Below the pieces are notes generated by a model that saw nothing but the letters and a program-made list of their open reading frames with translations, was not told the origin of the DNA and did not search any database. The position numbers and the translations under genes were made by a program. From positions 3,148,296-3,212,295 of the forward strand of contig NZ_CP050191.1 in assembly GCF_011745145.1 (NCBI RefSeq): 64,000 bases of DNA, in the 5' to 3' direction. Of this stretch, positions 36,762 to 46,600 are shown piece after piece. The stretch's first letter is position 1. Each line of letters starts with the position of its first letter. Source of the DNA: Mycobacterium sp. DL440. GTDB lineage: Bacteria > Actinomycetota > Actinomycetes > Mycobacteriales > Mycobacteriaceae.

Positions 36762-38717
36762 ATGGCGCGTGTGCGCATGTCCACTGCGGCCGGGGTGTGG
36801 CGGGGACGCCTGACACTGCTCGGCATCGTCGCAGGTTGCACTGTGGTGCTGTTCATGTGCGCCTCGCAGCTGGGCGCACAGCGGCTGGATGCGGCGGGGA
36901 TCGCTGACCCGGGAACAGCCACCAGCGCAGCTCGGTTGCTCGGGCACTGGTTCGGCACCCTGGCAGGCGCGGTGTGCGTCGGAGCTCTCGTCTGGATTGT
37001 GACGACCGCGATACCTCGCGACGACGGGCGAATCGACGCGGCGTCCTTTTCCGCGCATCTGCTTGTCGAACGCATCGCGATCGTCTGGGTCTGCTGCACC
37101 ACCGCGATGGTCGTCGTCTCGGCGTCGGCCGATGCGGGAATTCCGATCAGCCGGCTCGTCTCCGGTCCCGGCCTCGGCAGCACCATCGCCGCCTCCGAGG
37201 CCGCTCGCGGGTGGTGCGTGGCGGCGTTGTGCGCGCTGGCGCTGGCCGTCGGCGTGCGTTTTACCTTCCGCTGGGTCGGACATTGTGTGGCTCTGCTGCC
37301 GGCGTTGGTCGGAGTGGTCGCGGTACCGGTGACCGGCAATGCCGGGCAGGGGCCGGATCATGACATCGCCACGAGCGCCGTGATCGTCTTCTCGGTGGTT
37401 GTCGCGGTATGGGCCGGAACGAAAATCGTCTCGGCTGGATTGGCCGACGTCGTGCTTCGACGCCGGGTCCAGGTGTTGCAGCTGGCATGCGGATCGGTCG
37501 CCATCGTCTACGGCGCCCTCCTGGCCACGCTGATGTTGGGCGGGTTGCCGCTCCTGGGTTCGGCCTACGGGCGGGCCGTGGTGGTCGCGGGGGTGCTGCT
37601 AGCGCTGGTGTGGGTTGGCGACGGCGCGCTTCTGCTGACGCGCGGTACCCCGTCGCGACTGGTCAACACCGTGTCTGCGGCCGCGGTGATCGTCGTCACC
37701 GCGGCGGTGGCGCTCGCCGCGAGCAGTGTGCCGCCGCGATTCACCGTCCACGAGTTCTCAACGTGGGACGTCTTTTTGGGCTATCAACTCGATGCACCCC
37801 CGAGCGTGGTCAGCCTGCTCACGGTGTGGCGGTTCGACCCGCTGATCGGAACGGCAGCCATCGTGCTCGCACTTGGCTATCTCCTCGCGGCGACGCTGCT
37901 GCGGCGACGGGGTGACTACTGGCCGGTGGGACGCACGATCGCCTGGTCCCTGGGTTGCGCGGCCCTGCTGGCCACCACGAGTTCCGGTGTGCGGGCCTAC
38001 GGTTCGGCGATGTTCAGCGTGCACATGGGTGAACACATGGCGCTCAACATGTTTGTCCCGGTGCTCCTGGTGCTCGGCGCGCCGGTGACGCTCGCGCTAC
38101 GGGTGCTGCCCACCGCGCCGAAGGGTGAGACGCCTGGTCCCCGCGAGTGGCTCGTATGGCTCGTGCACGCCCCGGTGACGCGATTCCTGTCGCACCCGGT
38201 GACGGCGTTCATGCTGTTCGTAGGCTCGCTCTACCTCGTGTACTTCACGCCCTTGTTCGATACCTTGATCCGGTATCACTGGGGCCACGAGTTCATGAGC
38301 GTGCATTTCCTGCTGACCGGCTACCTGTATTACTGGGGAATCATCGGCATCGACCCCGGACCGCGTCGCCTGCCCTTCCTGGGGCGGCTCGGGCTCCTGT
38401 TCGCCGTGATGCCCTTCCATGCCTTCTTCGGTATCGCCACGATGACGATGACGTCATCCCTGGGCGAGAGCTTCTATCGGTCCGTCAATCTTCCTTGGCT
38501 GCAGAGCATTTCGGATGACCAACACCTGGGCGGCGCCATCGCGTGGGGTTCGAGCGAGCTGCCGGTGCTCATCGTGGTCATTGCCCTGGTGACCCAATGG
38601 GCACGTCAGGATCGCCGAGCGGGCGCGCGGGAGGACCGCCACAGCGACCGCGGGTACGACGACGAACTCGACGCCTACAACGCGATGCTCAGCGAGCTCG
38701 CCCGCAACCGGCGCTGA
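36762..38717 (+). CDS. CopD-CtaG fusion, second copper membrane protein (Rv0102 type)
   Basis: About 651 residues. The N-terminal half has CopD-like helices; the C-terminal half is the CtaG domain with SVHMGEHMALN, MPFHAFFG and DDQHLGGAIAWG histidines. Same architecture as 1511-3541 but clearly diverged. In M. tuberculosis Rv0102 directly follows the nrp chalkophore operon; here the gene is 5 kb away in the same island. Role: periplasmic or inner-membrane copper handling for cytochrome oxidase. Start choice: ATG 36762 has GGAAGG 11 nt upstream; ATG 36714 is in frame but lies 3 nt from the -10. The palindrome at 36689-36707 is its likely control site. Confidence 0.85.
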   Translation: MARVRMSTAAGVWRGRLTLLGIVAGCTVVLFMCASQLGAQRLDAAGIADPGTATSAARLLGHWFGTLAGAVCVGALVWIVTTAIPRDDGRIDAASFSAHLLVERIAIVWVCCTTAMVVVSASADAGIPISRLVSGPGLGSTIAASEAARGWCVAALCALALAVGVRFTFRWVGHCVALLPALVGVVAVPVTGNAGQGPDHDIATSAVIVFSVVVAVWAGTKIVSAGLADVVLRRRVQVLQLACGSVAIVYGALLATLMLGGLPLLGSAYGRAVVVAGVLLALVWVGDGALLLTRGTPSRLVNTVSAAAVIVVTAAVALAASSVPPRFTVHEFSTWDVFLGYQLDAPPSVVSLLTVWRFDPLIGTAAIVLALGYLLAATLLRRRGDYWPVGRTIAWSLGCAALLATTSSGVRAYGSAMFSVHMGEHMALNMFVPVLLVLGAPVTLALRVLPTAPKGETPGPREWLVWLVHAPVTRFLSHPVTAFMLFVGSLYLVYFTPLFDTLIRYHWGHEFMSVHFLLTGYLYYWGIIGIDPGPRRLPFLGRLGLLFAVMPFHAFFGIATMTMTSSLGESFYRSVNLPWLQSISDDQHLGGAIAWGSSELPVLIVVIALVTQWARQDRRAGAREDRHSDRGYDDELDAYNAMLSELARNRR

Positions 38718-38725
38718 GTCTCAAG

Positions 38726-38836
38726 TCATTCGGCTGCGTCGGACCCGCATGTGCAGTTGCTCCCGCAGGTGCAGTTTTCGCACGTACAGTTCGGGTTGTC
38801 GCACTTCGTCGACTCGGCTGTCTCATTGCTGGTCAT
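38726..38836 (-). CDS. Small cysteine-rich metallothionein-like protein (36 residues)
   Basis: A 36-residue protein with seven cysteines in a C-x4-C-x-C-x2-C-x-C-x3-C-x-C pattern ([19 protein letters not shown]), flanked by acidic ends. No hydrophobic segment, so cytosolic. CxC-rich peptides of this size bind Cu(I) in thiolate clusters, as MymT does in M. tuberculosis, although this one is shorter and not obviously MymT itself. The ATG at 38836 overlaps the TGA of the copper ATPase (ATGA), so it is cotranscribed and translationally coupled to it. Confidence 0.85.
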   Translation of the reverse strand: MTSNETAESTKCDNPNCTCENCTCGSNCTCGSDAAE

Positions 38837-41100
38837 GCATGTGAGATTACGCCGACGGCTTGCTGGACCCTCCCGTAATTGCGCAACCGCAGGCTGTTCG
38901 ACACGACCAGGAATGACGACACCGCCATCGCCGCACCGGCGATCAACGGGTTCAACAGACCTGCCGCCGCGATCGGAATCGCCGCGATGTTGTACCCGAA
39001 GGCCCAGATCATGTTGACCCTGATGGTCCGCATCGTCGCCCGGGCCAGACCCAACGCCTGCGGGACCGAATCGAGGTTGTCGCGCACGAGGATGATGTCG
39101 GCCGCGCCGATGGCCACATCGGTGCCCCGGCCGATGGCCAGGCCCAGGTCAGCACAGGCCAACGCGGGACCGTCGTTGATTCCGTCGCCGACCATGGCCA
39201 CCACCCGGCCCTGGTCGCGCAACTTCTCGATCGCGCCGACCTTGTCCTCGGGCAGCACCTCGGCGACTACGTCGTCGATGCCCACCGCCGCACCGATCGC
39301 GGCCGCCGTTGCGGCGTTGTCGCCCGTCAACAGCATGGTTTTCATGCCCTCGGCATGCAGTTGTGCGATAGCGCCGGCCGCCGACTCCTTGACGGCGTCG
39401 GCAACGCAGATGGCACCGCAGACGGTGTCGCCACAGGCGACGAATACGACTGTCTGGCCTTGCGACTCGCCCATCTTGCGGGCCGCGGCAAGGTTGGCCG
39501 GCACCACGCGGTCCCGGCTCACCCAGGCAGGACGCCCGACGACAACGGCCACGCCGTCCACGGAACCGGCCACACCGTGGCCGGCGAACGCCTGGAAGTC
39601 CTCCACCGCGGCGGAGTCCTGTTCCCTGGTGGCGGTGACGATCGCATGGGCCACCGGATGTTCGGATGCCGACTCGACTGCCGCCGCATGTCCGAGAACC
39701 TCGTCCTCGCTCCATCCGTCGGCTGCGACGACGGTGATGACCTCGGGTTGTCCGGTGGTCAGGGTGCCGGTCTTGTCGAACACGACCGTGTCGACTGCGC
39801 GAATCGCCTCCAGGGCGCGGTGCCCCTTGAGGAAGATCCCCAGCTGGGCGCCGCGGCCCGAGGCCACCATCATCGCGGTCGGGGTCGCCAGTCCCAGCGC
39901 GCAAGGGCAGGCGATCACCAGGACGGCGAGGGCGGACGATACCGCCCGGTTGACGTCGCCATCGGTCAACAGCCAACCGATGGCGGTGGCCGCCGCGATC
40001 ACCAGCACACACGGCACGAATACCGCGGCGATGCGGTCGGCCAGTCTCTGCGCGTCGGCTTTCTGCGCCTGCGCCTGCTCCACCAGGCGGACCATCCCGG
40101 CGAACCGGGTGTCGGGTCCCACCGCGGCGGCCTCGACGATCAGGCGGCCATCGAGCACCACGGTGCCACCCACGACACTCGAACCTTCTTGGGTCTGTAC
40201 CGGTTTGGACTCTCCGGTCATCGCACTCACGTCCACCGCGGCCGCCCCGCTCACCACAAGACCGTCGGCCGCGATGGCCTCGCCGGGACGAACGACGAAA
40301 CGCTGGCCCTCCTTGAGCTCGTCGGCGGGCAGCACGAGCTCGCTGCCGTCGGCGAGCAGCACCGTCACCGACTTGGCGCCGATCGCCGCGAGCGCCCGCA
40401 GGGCTCCCCCGGCACGGGAGCGGGCCCGGGCTTCGAAGTAGCGGCCCGCGAGCACGAAAACCGTGACGCCGGCGGCGACCTCGAGGTAGATGGCATCGCT
40501 GCCGAGGAGCGCCTGCCAGACGCCCGCGGCGTGATAGGTCTGGTGATCGAAGAAGATCGTGTACATCGACCACACGGTGGCGGCCGTGACGCCGATGGAG
40601 ATCAAGGTCTCCATGGTCGAGGTCCCGTGCCGGGCGTTGCGCAGCGCACTGCGATGGAACGGCCATGCGGCCCACGTGACAATCGGCGCCGCCAACGCGG
40701 TGAGCACCCACTGCCACCCGGCGAACCGGGTGTCGGGCACCACGGCGAACATCACCGACAGGTCGGCGAGCGGGATGAACAACACGGCGGCGATCGCCAG
40801 GCGCCGGAGGAGGCTGCGGGCATGGTCGGCATCGGGGTCGACGTCGTTCGTGGAGCGCTCGGTGCGGGGGGCCGCCTGATAGCCGGCCCGCTCGATGACC
40901 GCGCACAGCTGCTCGACGCCGACGTCCGGGGCGGCTTCCACGGTGGCGACGCGTGTGGCGAAGTTCACTGACGCCCGTACCCCGTCGACCTTGTTGAGTT
41001 TGTTCTCCACGCGGGCAGCGCAGGCCCCGCACGACATTCCTGTGACATCGAGCGCAATGCGCTGGGCCACCTCTTTGTCGGGGACAGTTGCTGTTGTCAC
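38833..41100 (-). CDS. P1B-type copper-translocating ATPase (CtpA/CtpB/CtpV type)
   Basis: About 755 residues. The N-terminal HMA domain has the [16 protein letters not shown] metal site. Core motifs: [10 protein letters not shown] (A domain), [11 protein letters not shown] with the CPC membrane copper site, DKTGTLTTG (phosphorylated Asp), SEHPVAHAI (HP) and [10 protein letters not shown] hinge. It transports Cu(I) across the cytoplasmic membrane. GTG 41100 (VTTATVPD) has GGGAG at ideal spacing; the longer frame from 41145 would begin inside the promoter -10 and inverted repeat. Coupled downstream to the metallothionein and driven by the ECF promoter at 41154-41182. Cannot say by sequence whether it matches CtpA, CtpB or CtpV best. 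Confidence 0.92.
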   Translation of the reverse strand: MTTATVPDKEVAQRIALDVTGMSCGACAARVENKLNKVDGVRASVNFATRVATVEAAPDVGVEQLCAVIERAGYQAAPRTERSTNDVDPDADHARSLLRRLAIAAVLFIPLADLSVMFAVVPDTRFAGWQWVLTALAAPIVTWAAWPFHRSALRNARHGTSTMETLISIGVTAATVWSMYTIFFDHQTYHAAGVWQALLGSDAIYLEVAAGVTVFVLAGRYFEARARSRAGGALRALAAIGAKSVTVLLADGSELVLPADELKEGQRFVVRPGEAIAADGLVVSGAAAVDVSAMTGESKPVQTQEGSSVVGGTVVLDGRLIVEAAAVGPDTRFAGMVRLVEQAQAQKADAQRLADRIAAVFVPCVLVIAAATAIGWLLTDGDVNRAVSSALAVLVIACPCALGLATPTAMMVASGRGAQLGIFLKGHRALEAIRAVDTVVFDKTGTLTTGQPEVITVVAADGWSEDEVLGHAAAVESASEHPVAHAIVTATREQDSAAVEDFQAFAGHGVAGSVDGVAVVVGRPAWVSRDRVVPANLAAARKMGESQGQTVVFVACGDTVCGAICVADAVKESAAGAIAQLHAEGMKTMLLTGDNAATAAAIGAAVGIDDVVAEVLPEDKVGAIEKLRDQGRVVAMVGDGINDGPALACADLGLAIGRGTDVAIGAADIILVRDNLDSVPQALGLARATMRTIRVNMIWAFGYNIAAIPIAAAGLLNPLIAGAAMAVSSFLVVSNSLRLRNYGRVQQAVGVISHA

Positions 41101-41143
41101 CACCACTCCCAATTGCTCATTCACCACGCCGGCGGCATAGGTC

Positions 41144-41161
41144 ACCGACTAGATAGTCGGT
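41144..41161. repeat. Perfect inverted repeat ACCGACTA-GA-TAGTCGGT between copper ATPase and sigC
   Basis: 8-bp arms with a 2-nt centre, lying in the 97-bp region between divergent genes. One arm contains the CGACTA -10 of the ATPase promoter, so a protein bound here would occlude it. Confidence 0.6.
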
Positions 41162-41182
41162 TCGGCCCGATGCCGAGTTCCC
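41154..41182 (-). promoter_or_regulatory. ECF-type promoter GGGAAC-N17-CGACTA (copper ATPase-metallothionein)
   Basis: Minus strand: GGGAAC at 41182-41177, 17 nt, CGACTA at 41159-41154. Predicted start near 41147, leader about 47 nt to GTG 41100. Confidence 0.68.
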
Positions 41183-41197
41183 GGGCGTCATCGAATA

Positions 41198-41764
41198 ATG
41201 TCGATGGCTGTGACTACCGAACGCAGCGAGGATCACGTTACGCGGCTGGCCTTCGCCGCCGGCCGCGGTGATTCGGCGGCGCTCGAGCAATTCATCCGGG
41301 CCACCCAGACCGATGTCTGGAGAACCGTCGCCTACCTCGGTGATTCCGGGTCGGCCGACGACCTGACGCAAGAGACGTTCATGCGCGCCATCACCGCGCT
41401 GCCCCGGTTCAGTGGCCGGTCGTCGGCCCGTACCTGGCTGCTGTCGATAGCGCGGCGCGTCGTGGTCGACCAGATTCGGCACAAGCAGAGCCGGCCGCGT
41501 ACGCAGCACGGAGTCGACGTCGAGCAGGTCCTCGACAGCTACCGCCCGGTCGGTGGGTTCGAGAAGATGGTGGAGATCCGCCTCCTGTTGGACGGACTGG
41601 ATCCCGACCGTCGGCATGCGCTGTTGCTGACCCAGGTGCTCGGCCTGTCGTATGCGGAAGCGGCCGAGGTGTGTGGCTGCCCTGTCGGCACCATTCGTTC
41701 ACGAGTGGCACGCGCCCGCGAAGATCTGATTGCGGCGGCCGAACGGGACGATCTGACCGGCTAG
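41198..41764 (+). CDS. sigC: ECF RNA polymerase sigma factor SigC
   Basis: 188 residues, close in length to M. tuberculosis SigC. Region 2 contains [15 protein letters not shown], region 4 [33 protein letters not shown], and the protein ends DDLTG as in M. tuberculosis SigC. The region-4 Cys in CGCPVGT is also SigC-like. Start may be ATG 41198 or 41204. It lies next to genes carrying the GGGAAC-N17-CGACTA promoter. SigC has been linked to copper acquisition and the nrp locus. Its stop overlaps the convergent PepSY gene through a shared CTAG. Confidence 0.92.
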   Translation: MSMAVTTERSEDHVTRLAFAAGRGDSAALEQFIRATQTDVWRTVAYLGDSGSADDLTQETFMRAITALPRFSGRSSARTWLLSIARRVVVDQIRHKQSRPRTQHGVDVEQVLDSYRPVGGFEKMVEIRLLLDGLDPDRRHALLLTQVLGLSYAEAAEVCGCPVGTIRSRVARAREDLIAAAERDDLTG

Positions 41765-43221
41765 CGTTGCCGGCGGCGCTGTCGCCATCCCACAACGACG
41801 TCCACGGCCACGAATACCACCAGGCTGACACCCAACAACGGGATGAACCAGCCGACGGCGGCCGCCACGAGGACCACGGCCACCGCGGCACCGGGTGGTA
41901 GTCCGATGAGGACGCCGCGACGCGGCGCACTACCCACGGGGCGGCCCCCGGCGATGGGTCGGCGATGCCACCACAGCAGGTAACCGCGCACAATCACGGT
42001 GACCAACGCGACCGCAAGGCCCAGCAACAGGAGCTGATTGGCGATCCCGAACAGCAGTCCCATGTGCAGCTGGATGCCCCACGCGGAAAGCTTTGCCGCC
42101 AACGGCCAGTCGGCGAACCACGAAGTGTCGGTGATCTTTCCAGATGCTCCGTCGATGGCTACCGCGTTGTTCGACATCACCCACGGCTGGCGGGTCTGCG
42201 CCACGGTGAATGCGGTATCGGCGCTGGCGGGGATGCCGACCTCGACGCTGCCGCCGACACCGGCGTCACGCGCGGCTTTGAGCACTCGGTCGAGGTCGTC
42301 CACCCGCGGAGCGCCGCCGCGGCCGGCGGAGGCCGGCACCGGCTCGCTGTGATGTCCTTCGTGGCCGGACATCACGGCTTGCGGCGGGCCGCCGAGCGCC
42401 GTCGATACCGACGGCGTCGTCCATGACAGTGCGGTGCGCAGAGCGGTGACATTGTCGCCGGCGAACCGGGACCACGTCAGTCCCGTCGCCGACAGGAACA
42501 GCAACCCGATGGCGATCCAGATCCCCACCGCCCCATGCCAGTTCAGCGTTCGGGCCCGGCCCTGGACGGCACGGTCGAGCGTCAGCAGCCTGGGTTTCGT
42601 GTCGCCCCGCCGCGACATTCGCCGGTACCTGCCCCACCACAGGAACATCCCGGCCAACGCGATCAACCACAGCCACGACGCCGCGAGCTCGCTGTACAGG
42701 CGGCCCGGTTCGCCGAGATGCAGGCTGCGGTGCAACTGATCGATCCAGGTGCGCAGCGGTAGCGCACCGCTGCTGCCGTAGACCGTCAGTTCCCCGTGCG
42801 AGGCGCCCGTCACCGGGTCGATGAAGACGGCATGACGTTCGGACTCACCCAATGACGGATCGTCGAACATGACCCGGGTGGTCTCACCGGGACCGGTCGC
42901 TGGGCGTATTGCGGTAACCGGGAGGTCGGGCCGTTCGGCCTGCGCAGCCCGAACCTGTTCGGCGACCGGCAGCATGTCACCGCTGCTGTGGGATTGCAGC
43001 TGATCGCGATAGGCGAACTGCTCGATGGTGGGTGCGATGGCGTAGAGCCCGCCGCTGACGGCCGCGACCAGCAGGAAGGGCCCGACGAAGGTCCCCGCAT
43101 AAAAGTGCAGGCGCAGCAGGAACGCGCGGTAGTGCGCTGTCCGCTCCGGGGGCGGGGCCGACGGCTCCGGCATCGGTGACGTCGGGCTGTCATCGGTGGT
43201 TGTCGACGGGTTCTCGCCCAT
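41761..43221 (-). CDS. PepSY-associated transmembrane protein (candidate metal/chelate reductase)
   Basis: 486 residues. Three or four transmembrane helices bracket two periplasmic PepSY regions. Helices carry conserved histidines: LRLHFYAG near residue 33-40, LHRSLHLG near 167, LNWHGAVG near 228 and [10 protein letters not shown] near 377. The family includes FoxB-type siderophore reductases that use heme ligated by such histidines. Next to a chalkophore operon it is a candidate for reducing Cu(II) or releasing Cu from the chelate; this is inference. ATG 43221 has AGGAG just before it. Own ECF-type promoter at 43256-43284, and also in line with the NRPS-HMA genes. Confidence 0.85.
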   Translation of the reverse strand: MGENPSTTTDDSPTSPMPEPSAPPPERTAHYRAFLLRLHFYAGTFVGPFLLVAAVSGGLYAIAPTIEQFAYRDQLQSHSSGDMLPVAEQVRAAQAERPDLPVTAIRPATGPGETTRVMFDDPSLGESERHAVFIDPVTGASHGELTVYGSSGALPLRTWIDQLHRSLHLGEPGRLYSELAASWLWLIALAGMFLWWGRYRRMSRRGDTKPRLLTLDRAVQGRARTLNWHGAVGIWIAIGLLFLSATGLTWSRFAGDNVTALRTALSWTTPSVSTALGGPPQAVMSGHEGHHSEPVPASAGRGGAPRVDDLDRVLKAARDAGVGGSVEVGIPASADTAFTVAQTRQPWVMSNNAVAIDGASGKITDTSWFADWPLAAKLSAWGIQLHMGLLFGIANQLLLLGLAVALVTVIVRGYLLWWHRRPIAGGRPVGSAPRRGVLIGLPPGAAVAVVLVAAAVGWFIPLLGVSLVVFVAVDVVVGWRQRRRQR

Positions 43222-43255
43222 GGCTCCTCAGTGGTCGAACGGTCCTCGATAAGAG

Positions 43256-43284
43256 TGGTCGTTCCGGCCACGTCGACAGTTCCC
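43256..43284 (-). promoter_or_regulatory. ECF-type promoter GGGAAC-N17-CGACCA (PepSY gene)
   Basis: Minus strand: GGGAAC at 43284-43279, 17 nt, CGACCA at 43261-43256; start near 43249, leader about 28 nt. It lies between the HMA gene and the PepSY gene. Confidence 0.62.
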
Positions 43285-43301
43285 GAGGGATATTCAGCTA
43301 T

Positions 43302-43661
43302 TCAGCGGCCCATGTGCCCGACGGTCACCCAGCGGACAGCCCTCGACACCAGCGAGGCTGGTCTCTGGGGCGGCCCATCAGACGACGAGGCAGCGTCGTC
43401 GTCGACGGCGGTGCACTCTTCGGCGTGGTATCCGGCCTGTTCAACGGCATCACAGAGGTCGGCGACACTGATGTCGTGGCGGGCATCAATGGTCGCGATC
43501 TTGGTGGAGATGGCCACCGAGGCGTGCACTCCGTCGATCTTGTTCAGCTTGTTCTCGACCCGGCGCGAGCATGCTCCGCAGGACATTCCGGTCACGTCGA
43601 GTCGGATTCGTCGGGTACCTGATGCCTCGGTACGGTGTGCGGCTACGTCTGTCACTGCCAT
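43302..43661 (-). CDS. HMA-domain copper-binding protein
   Basis: 119 residues. Residues 15-85 form an HMA domain with GMSCGACSRRVENKLN, the CxxC Cu(I) site, nearly identical in that segment to the ATPase N-terminus at 38833-41100. The last 35 residues (basic and hydrophobic, SRAVRWVTVGHMG) have no clear domain. It starts only 3 nt after the NRPS stop, so it is the next gene of the chalkophore operon. It could be a cytosolic Cu(I) chaperone receiving copper freed from the chelate. It might also be a shortened relic of a P-type ATPase, which I consider less likely since its frame is intact and tightly packed. Confidence 0.82.
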   Translation of the reverse strand: MAVTDVAAHRTEASGTRRIRLDVTGMSCGACSRRVENKLNKIDGVHASVAISTKIATIDARHDISVADLCDAVEQAGYHAEECTAVDDDAASSSDGPPQRPASLVSRAVRWVTVGHMGR

Positions 43662-43664
43662 CCC

Positions 43665-46600
43665 TCACTGTCTAACGGCGTCTGGTTGATAAGTCGTTGG
43701 GCAAGCGTGTCCAGTTCCCGAACATCCCTGGGCGAGCAGATTCTGCAACGACGGCGGTTTCGCCACGAGCTCGCCGACGGATCGGACACCGAGCGGGAGG
43801 ACCGGGTACGCGGCCAGGTACTCCGCATAGGAGCGTCCACCGAGCCTCGTACCTAAGCCGATCCACGCGTCTATCACCGACCAACGCCGCGGATTCGCCT
43901 TCGCCCAATCACTTTCATCCAGCCGGCGCTTCCATTCGTGACTGTCGACCTCTTCGGAGGCAACCGTGCCGAGCAATTCCCGGTACGCCACCGCCTCCCC
44001 GCGCATCACATGCATCCCGGATCCCAGCTCGTCCGGTCCACCGAACTCCGGCAACCTGCGAAGAATGCTCTCCGCGGCCGCGCGGCCGGTTGTCACTTCC
44101 TCGGTCAACTCCACCGCCGGATAGGCCTGGAGCGCATGGCAGGCATCCACGACCGACACCAGGATGTCGGCGGAGCCGCACACCTGTTCCGGTGTCCCCA
44201 AAACCCGGGGCAAGCGCACGATCGTGAAGTCGAGATCTCGGACCGCCCCGGCAATTGCCAATTCCGCGAGTGCCTTTGAGGCTGCGTACGGGTACGGAGC
44301 CTGACGCGGGTCGACCACGTGTGGCGCGTCGACATCCGCATTGACGACGTACGTCGACAGGTGCACCAGCCGGGCACCCGAAGTCGCGCACGACTCAGCC
44401 ATGGCCGCCACCAATTCCACATTGGCCGAACGCAGTTCACGGTAGGGAACCACCACATTGGTGTTCCCGATGCAGTTGACCAGGGTCCGGGTGCCGGTCT
44501 CGCGGATCAGCTCCCCCAACTCCACCGCACCGCAACCGGGGGCGAGACGTTCGATCCGCACACCCGGCGTGCCGCGAAGCTCCGTCCAAACCCCGTCGTC
44601 GGGCGGGACTGACCGCAGGGCCAGCACCACGTCGGGACGTGGTGCGCCCGAACGCCTCAGCTCCAGAATTGCCTCGGCGAATCCGGTGCCCAGAACTCCC
44701 GACGCACCCACCACCAGGACCGGCTGTGCACCATGGGCTGAGGATCGCCTGAGGTTCGACGCCGCACGGGCGCGCCGCGTCGACAGTGTGGTGAAGTCAC
44801 GTTCGATGTCTGCCGCGGTGTCGGCGTCCATCCAGTTGTCTGTGCCCGACATGTCATCCAGCAGGTTCGCCGCGGAATCGGCACTGATCAGATCCAGAAT
44901 CGACACCTGGCGGCCGAGATACCTGCGCGTATCGGGCAGGATTCGCACGAGATCCAACGAGCCGATGCCTTCCCGCAAGAGCGACGCATGCGGCGTGATC
45001 GGCCTTTCGAGGTGGGCGCTCCACAGAGCGGCGAGACCGCCCGCCCGTTCTCCAGCGTCGGCATCGACTCGCAGACCATCTCCTGAAACGGCCGATGTTC
45101 GCAGCCTGGTCGTGTCCGTCTTCCCGTTGGTTTTTCTGGAGATGCTCGCGACGCCCAAAACGACGAACGACGGCACCCGCGAATCCACCAGGATGCTCCT
45201 GATACGTGCTGCCGCAGCGGGGTCTTCGCTACCGTCGCGGGTCCAGTGGGTCGTGAACCAGACCCAGAGACCACCGTTGTGAAGTTCGACGGCAACATCG
45301 ACCACCGCACGGTCTGCCACGATGCGTCGGGTGATCTCGGCGGTATCGACCCGCTTGCCGGAGACCTTGACGACTGCGTCCTTGCGGCCCGCGAAGATCG
45401 GGTATCCGTCGCCGTCGATCGTTACCCGGTCGGCGGTCGCAAAGGCGGGTTGCCGCCGGCCATCGGGAGCGGTGACCAGTCCGAAACTGGCACTGTGCAC
45501 GCCGAGATAGCCGTCGGCCACCATATCCCCCACCACCACGACTTCGCCGAATGCGGTCACCACCGTGTTCGGAACGAGCGGTCGCCCGAGTCGAAGGCGT
45601 GCACCGTGCTCGACCACCCGGCTGCCATCAACGATCGGCAAGTAGGTCACCACGACCGTGGTTTCTGTCGGGCCGTAGCTCGACACCAGTGAGATGTTCT
45701 CAACGCCGGAGGTATTGATCCACTTGTCGACGGTGGTCGGACGGACGGGCTCGCCACCGATCACAATCTGTCGGAGCTGCGAATGGCCGAGGCCGGCGAT
45801 CGCGTCGACGTCCTCACACCACAGATGCCACAACGCGGTCGGCAAGTCCACGACGGTCGCCCCGTACGTCACCAGATCGCTGGTAAGCGCCTGCAGATCG
45901 CCGGCTTTCAGGCCGGCCGAGCGGACAATTGCCGCTCCGCTGAGGGCGGCACCGAAGACTTCTTCGACGCTGATATCGGATGTCAGCGGTGCGCATTGGA
46001 GGATGGTGTCGTCCGGCCCCCAGCCGTAGGCCCGGGTCACTCCGATACAGAACGTCGCGAGCGCACCATGGCTGACCTGCACGAGTTTGGGTTCCCCGGT
46101 CGACCCGGACGTGGGCATGACGTAGGCAGTCCTGGTGGCCAGGTTCGGGTCGTTTGCCGTCTGTTCGATGCGTGCCTCCACCAGGGGGCGATGCTCCCCG
46201 CTGAGGGTTGGCGGGATGTTCGCCGACTCGACATCGACGATATGCGCTGCAATACCGTTGCCGTACTCGTCGATACGTTCGGCCCGCGCGCCCAGCTGAT
46301 CCTTGCTGTCGCAGACGCTGTAGCCACAGCCGGCCAGGTGACACGCGATCATGAGGTCGATGGTCTCGTCGGTGTCGTCGTCGGTGAATACCACCACATC
46401 GCCTGGTGCCACATTGTTTTCGAGCAACCAGGAAATCCAGAAATCGACTCGGGGGCGACGCTCGCGGCATTCGTCGATGACCTCGGCGCGATCCAGAAAC
46501 CACGCACCTGCCGGCAGATCGCTGCGGGCAGGTGCCGGTGCAACCATGCTCCGTGCGCCGTCATCGGCAATCCCGCACCACTCATCGACGGTCATCGCAA

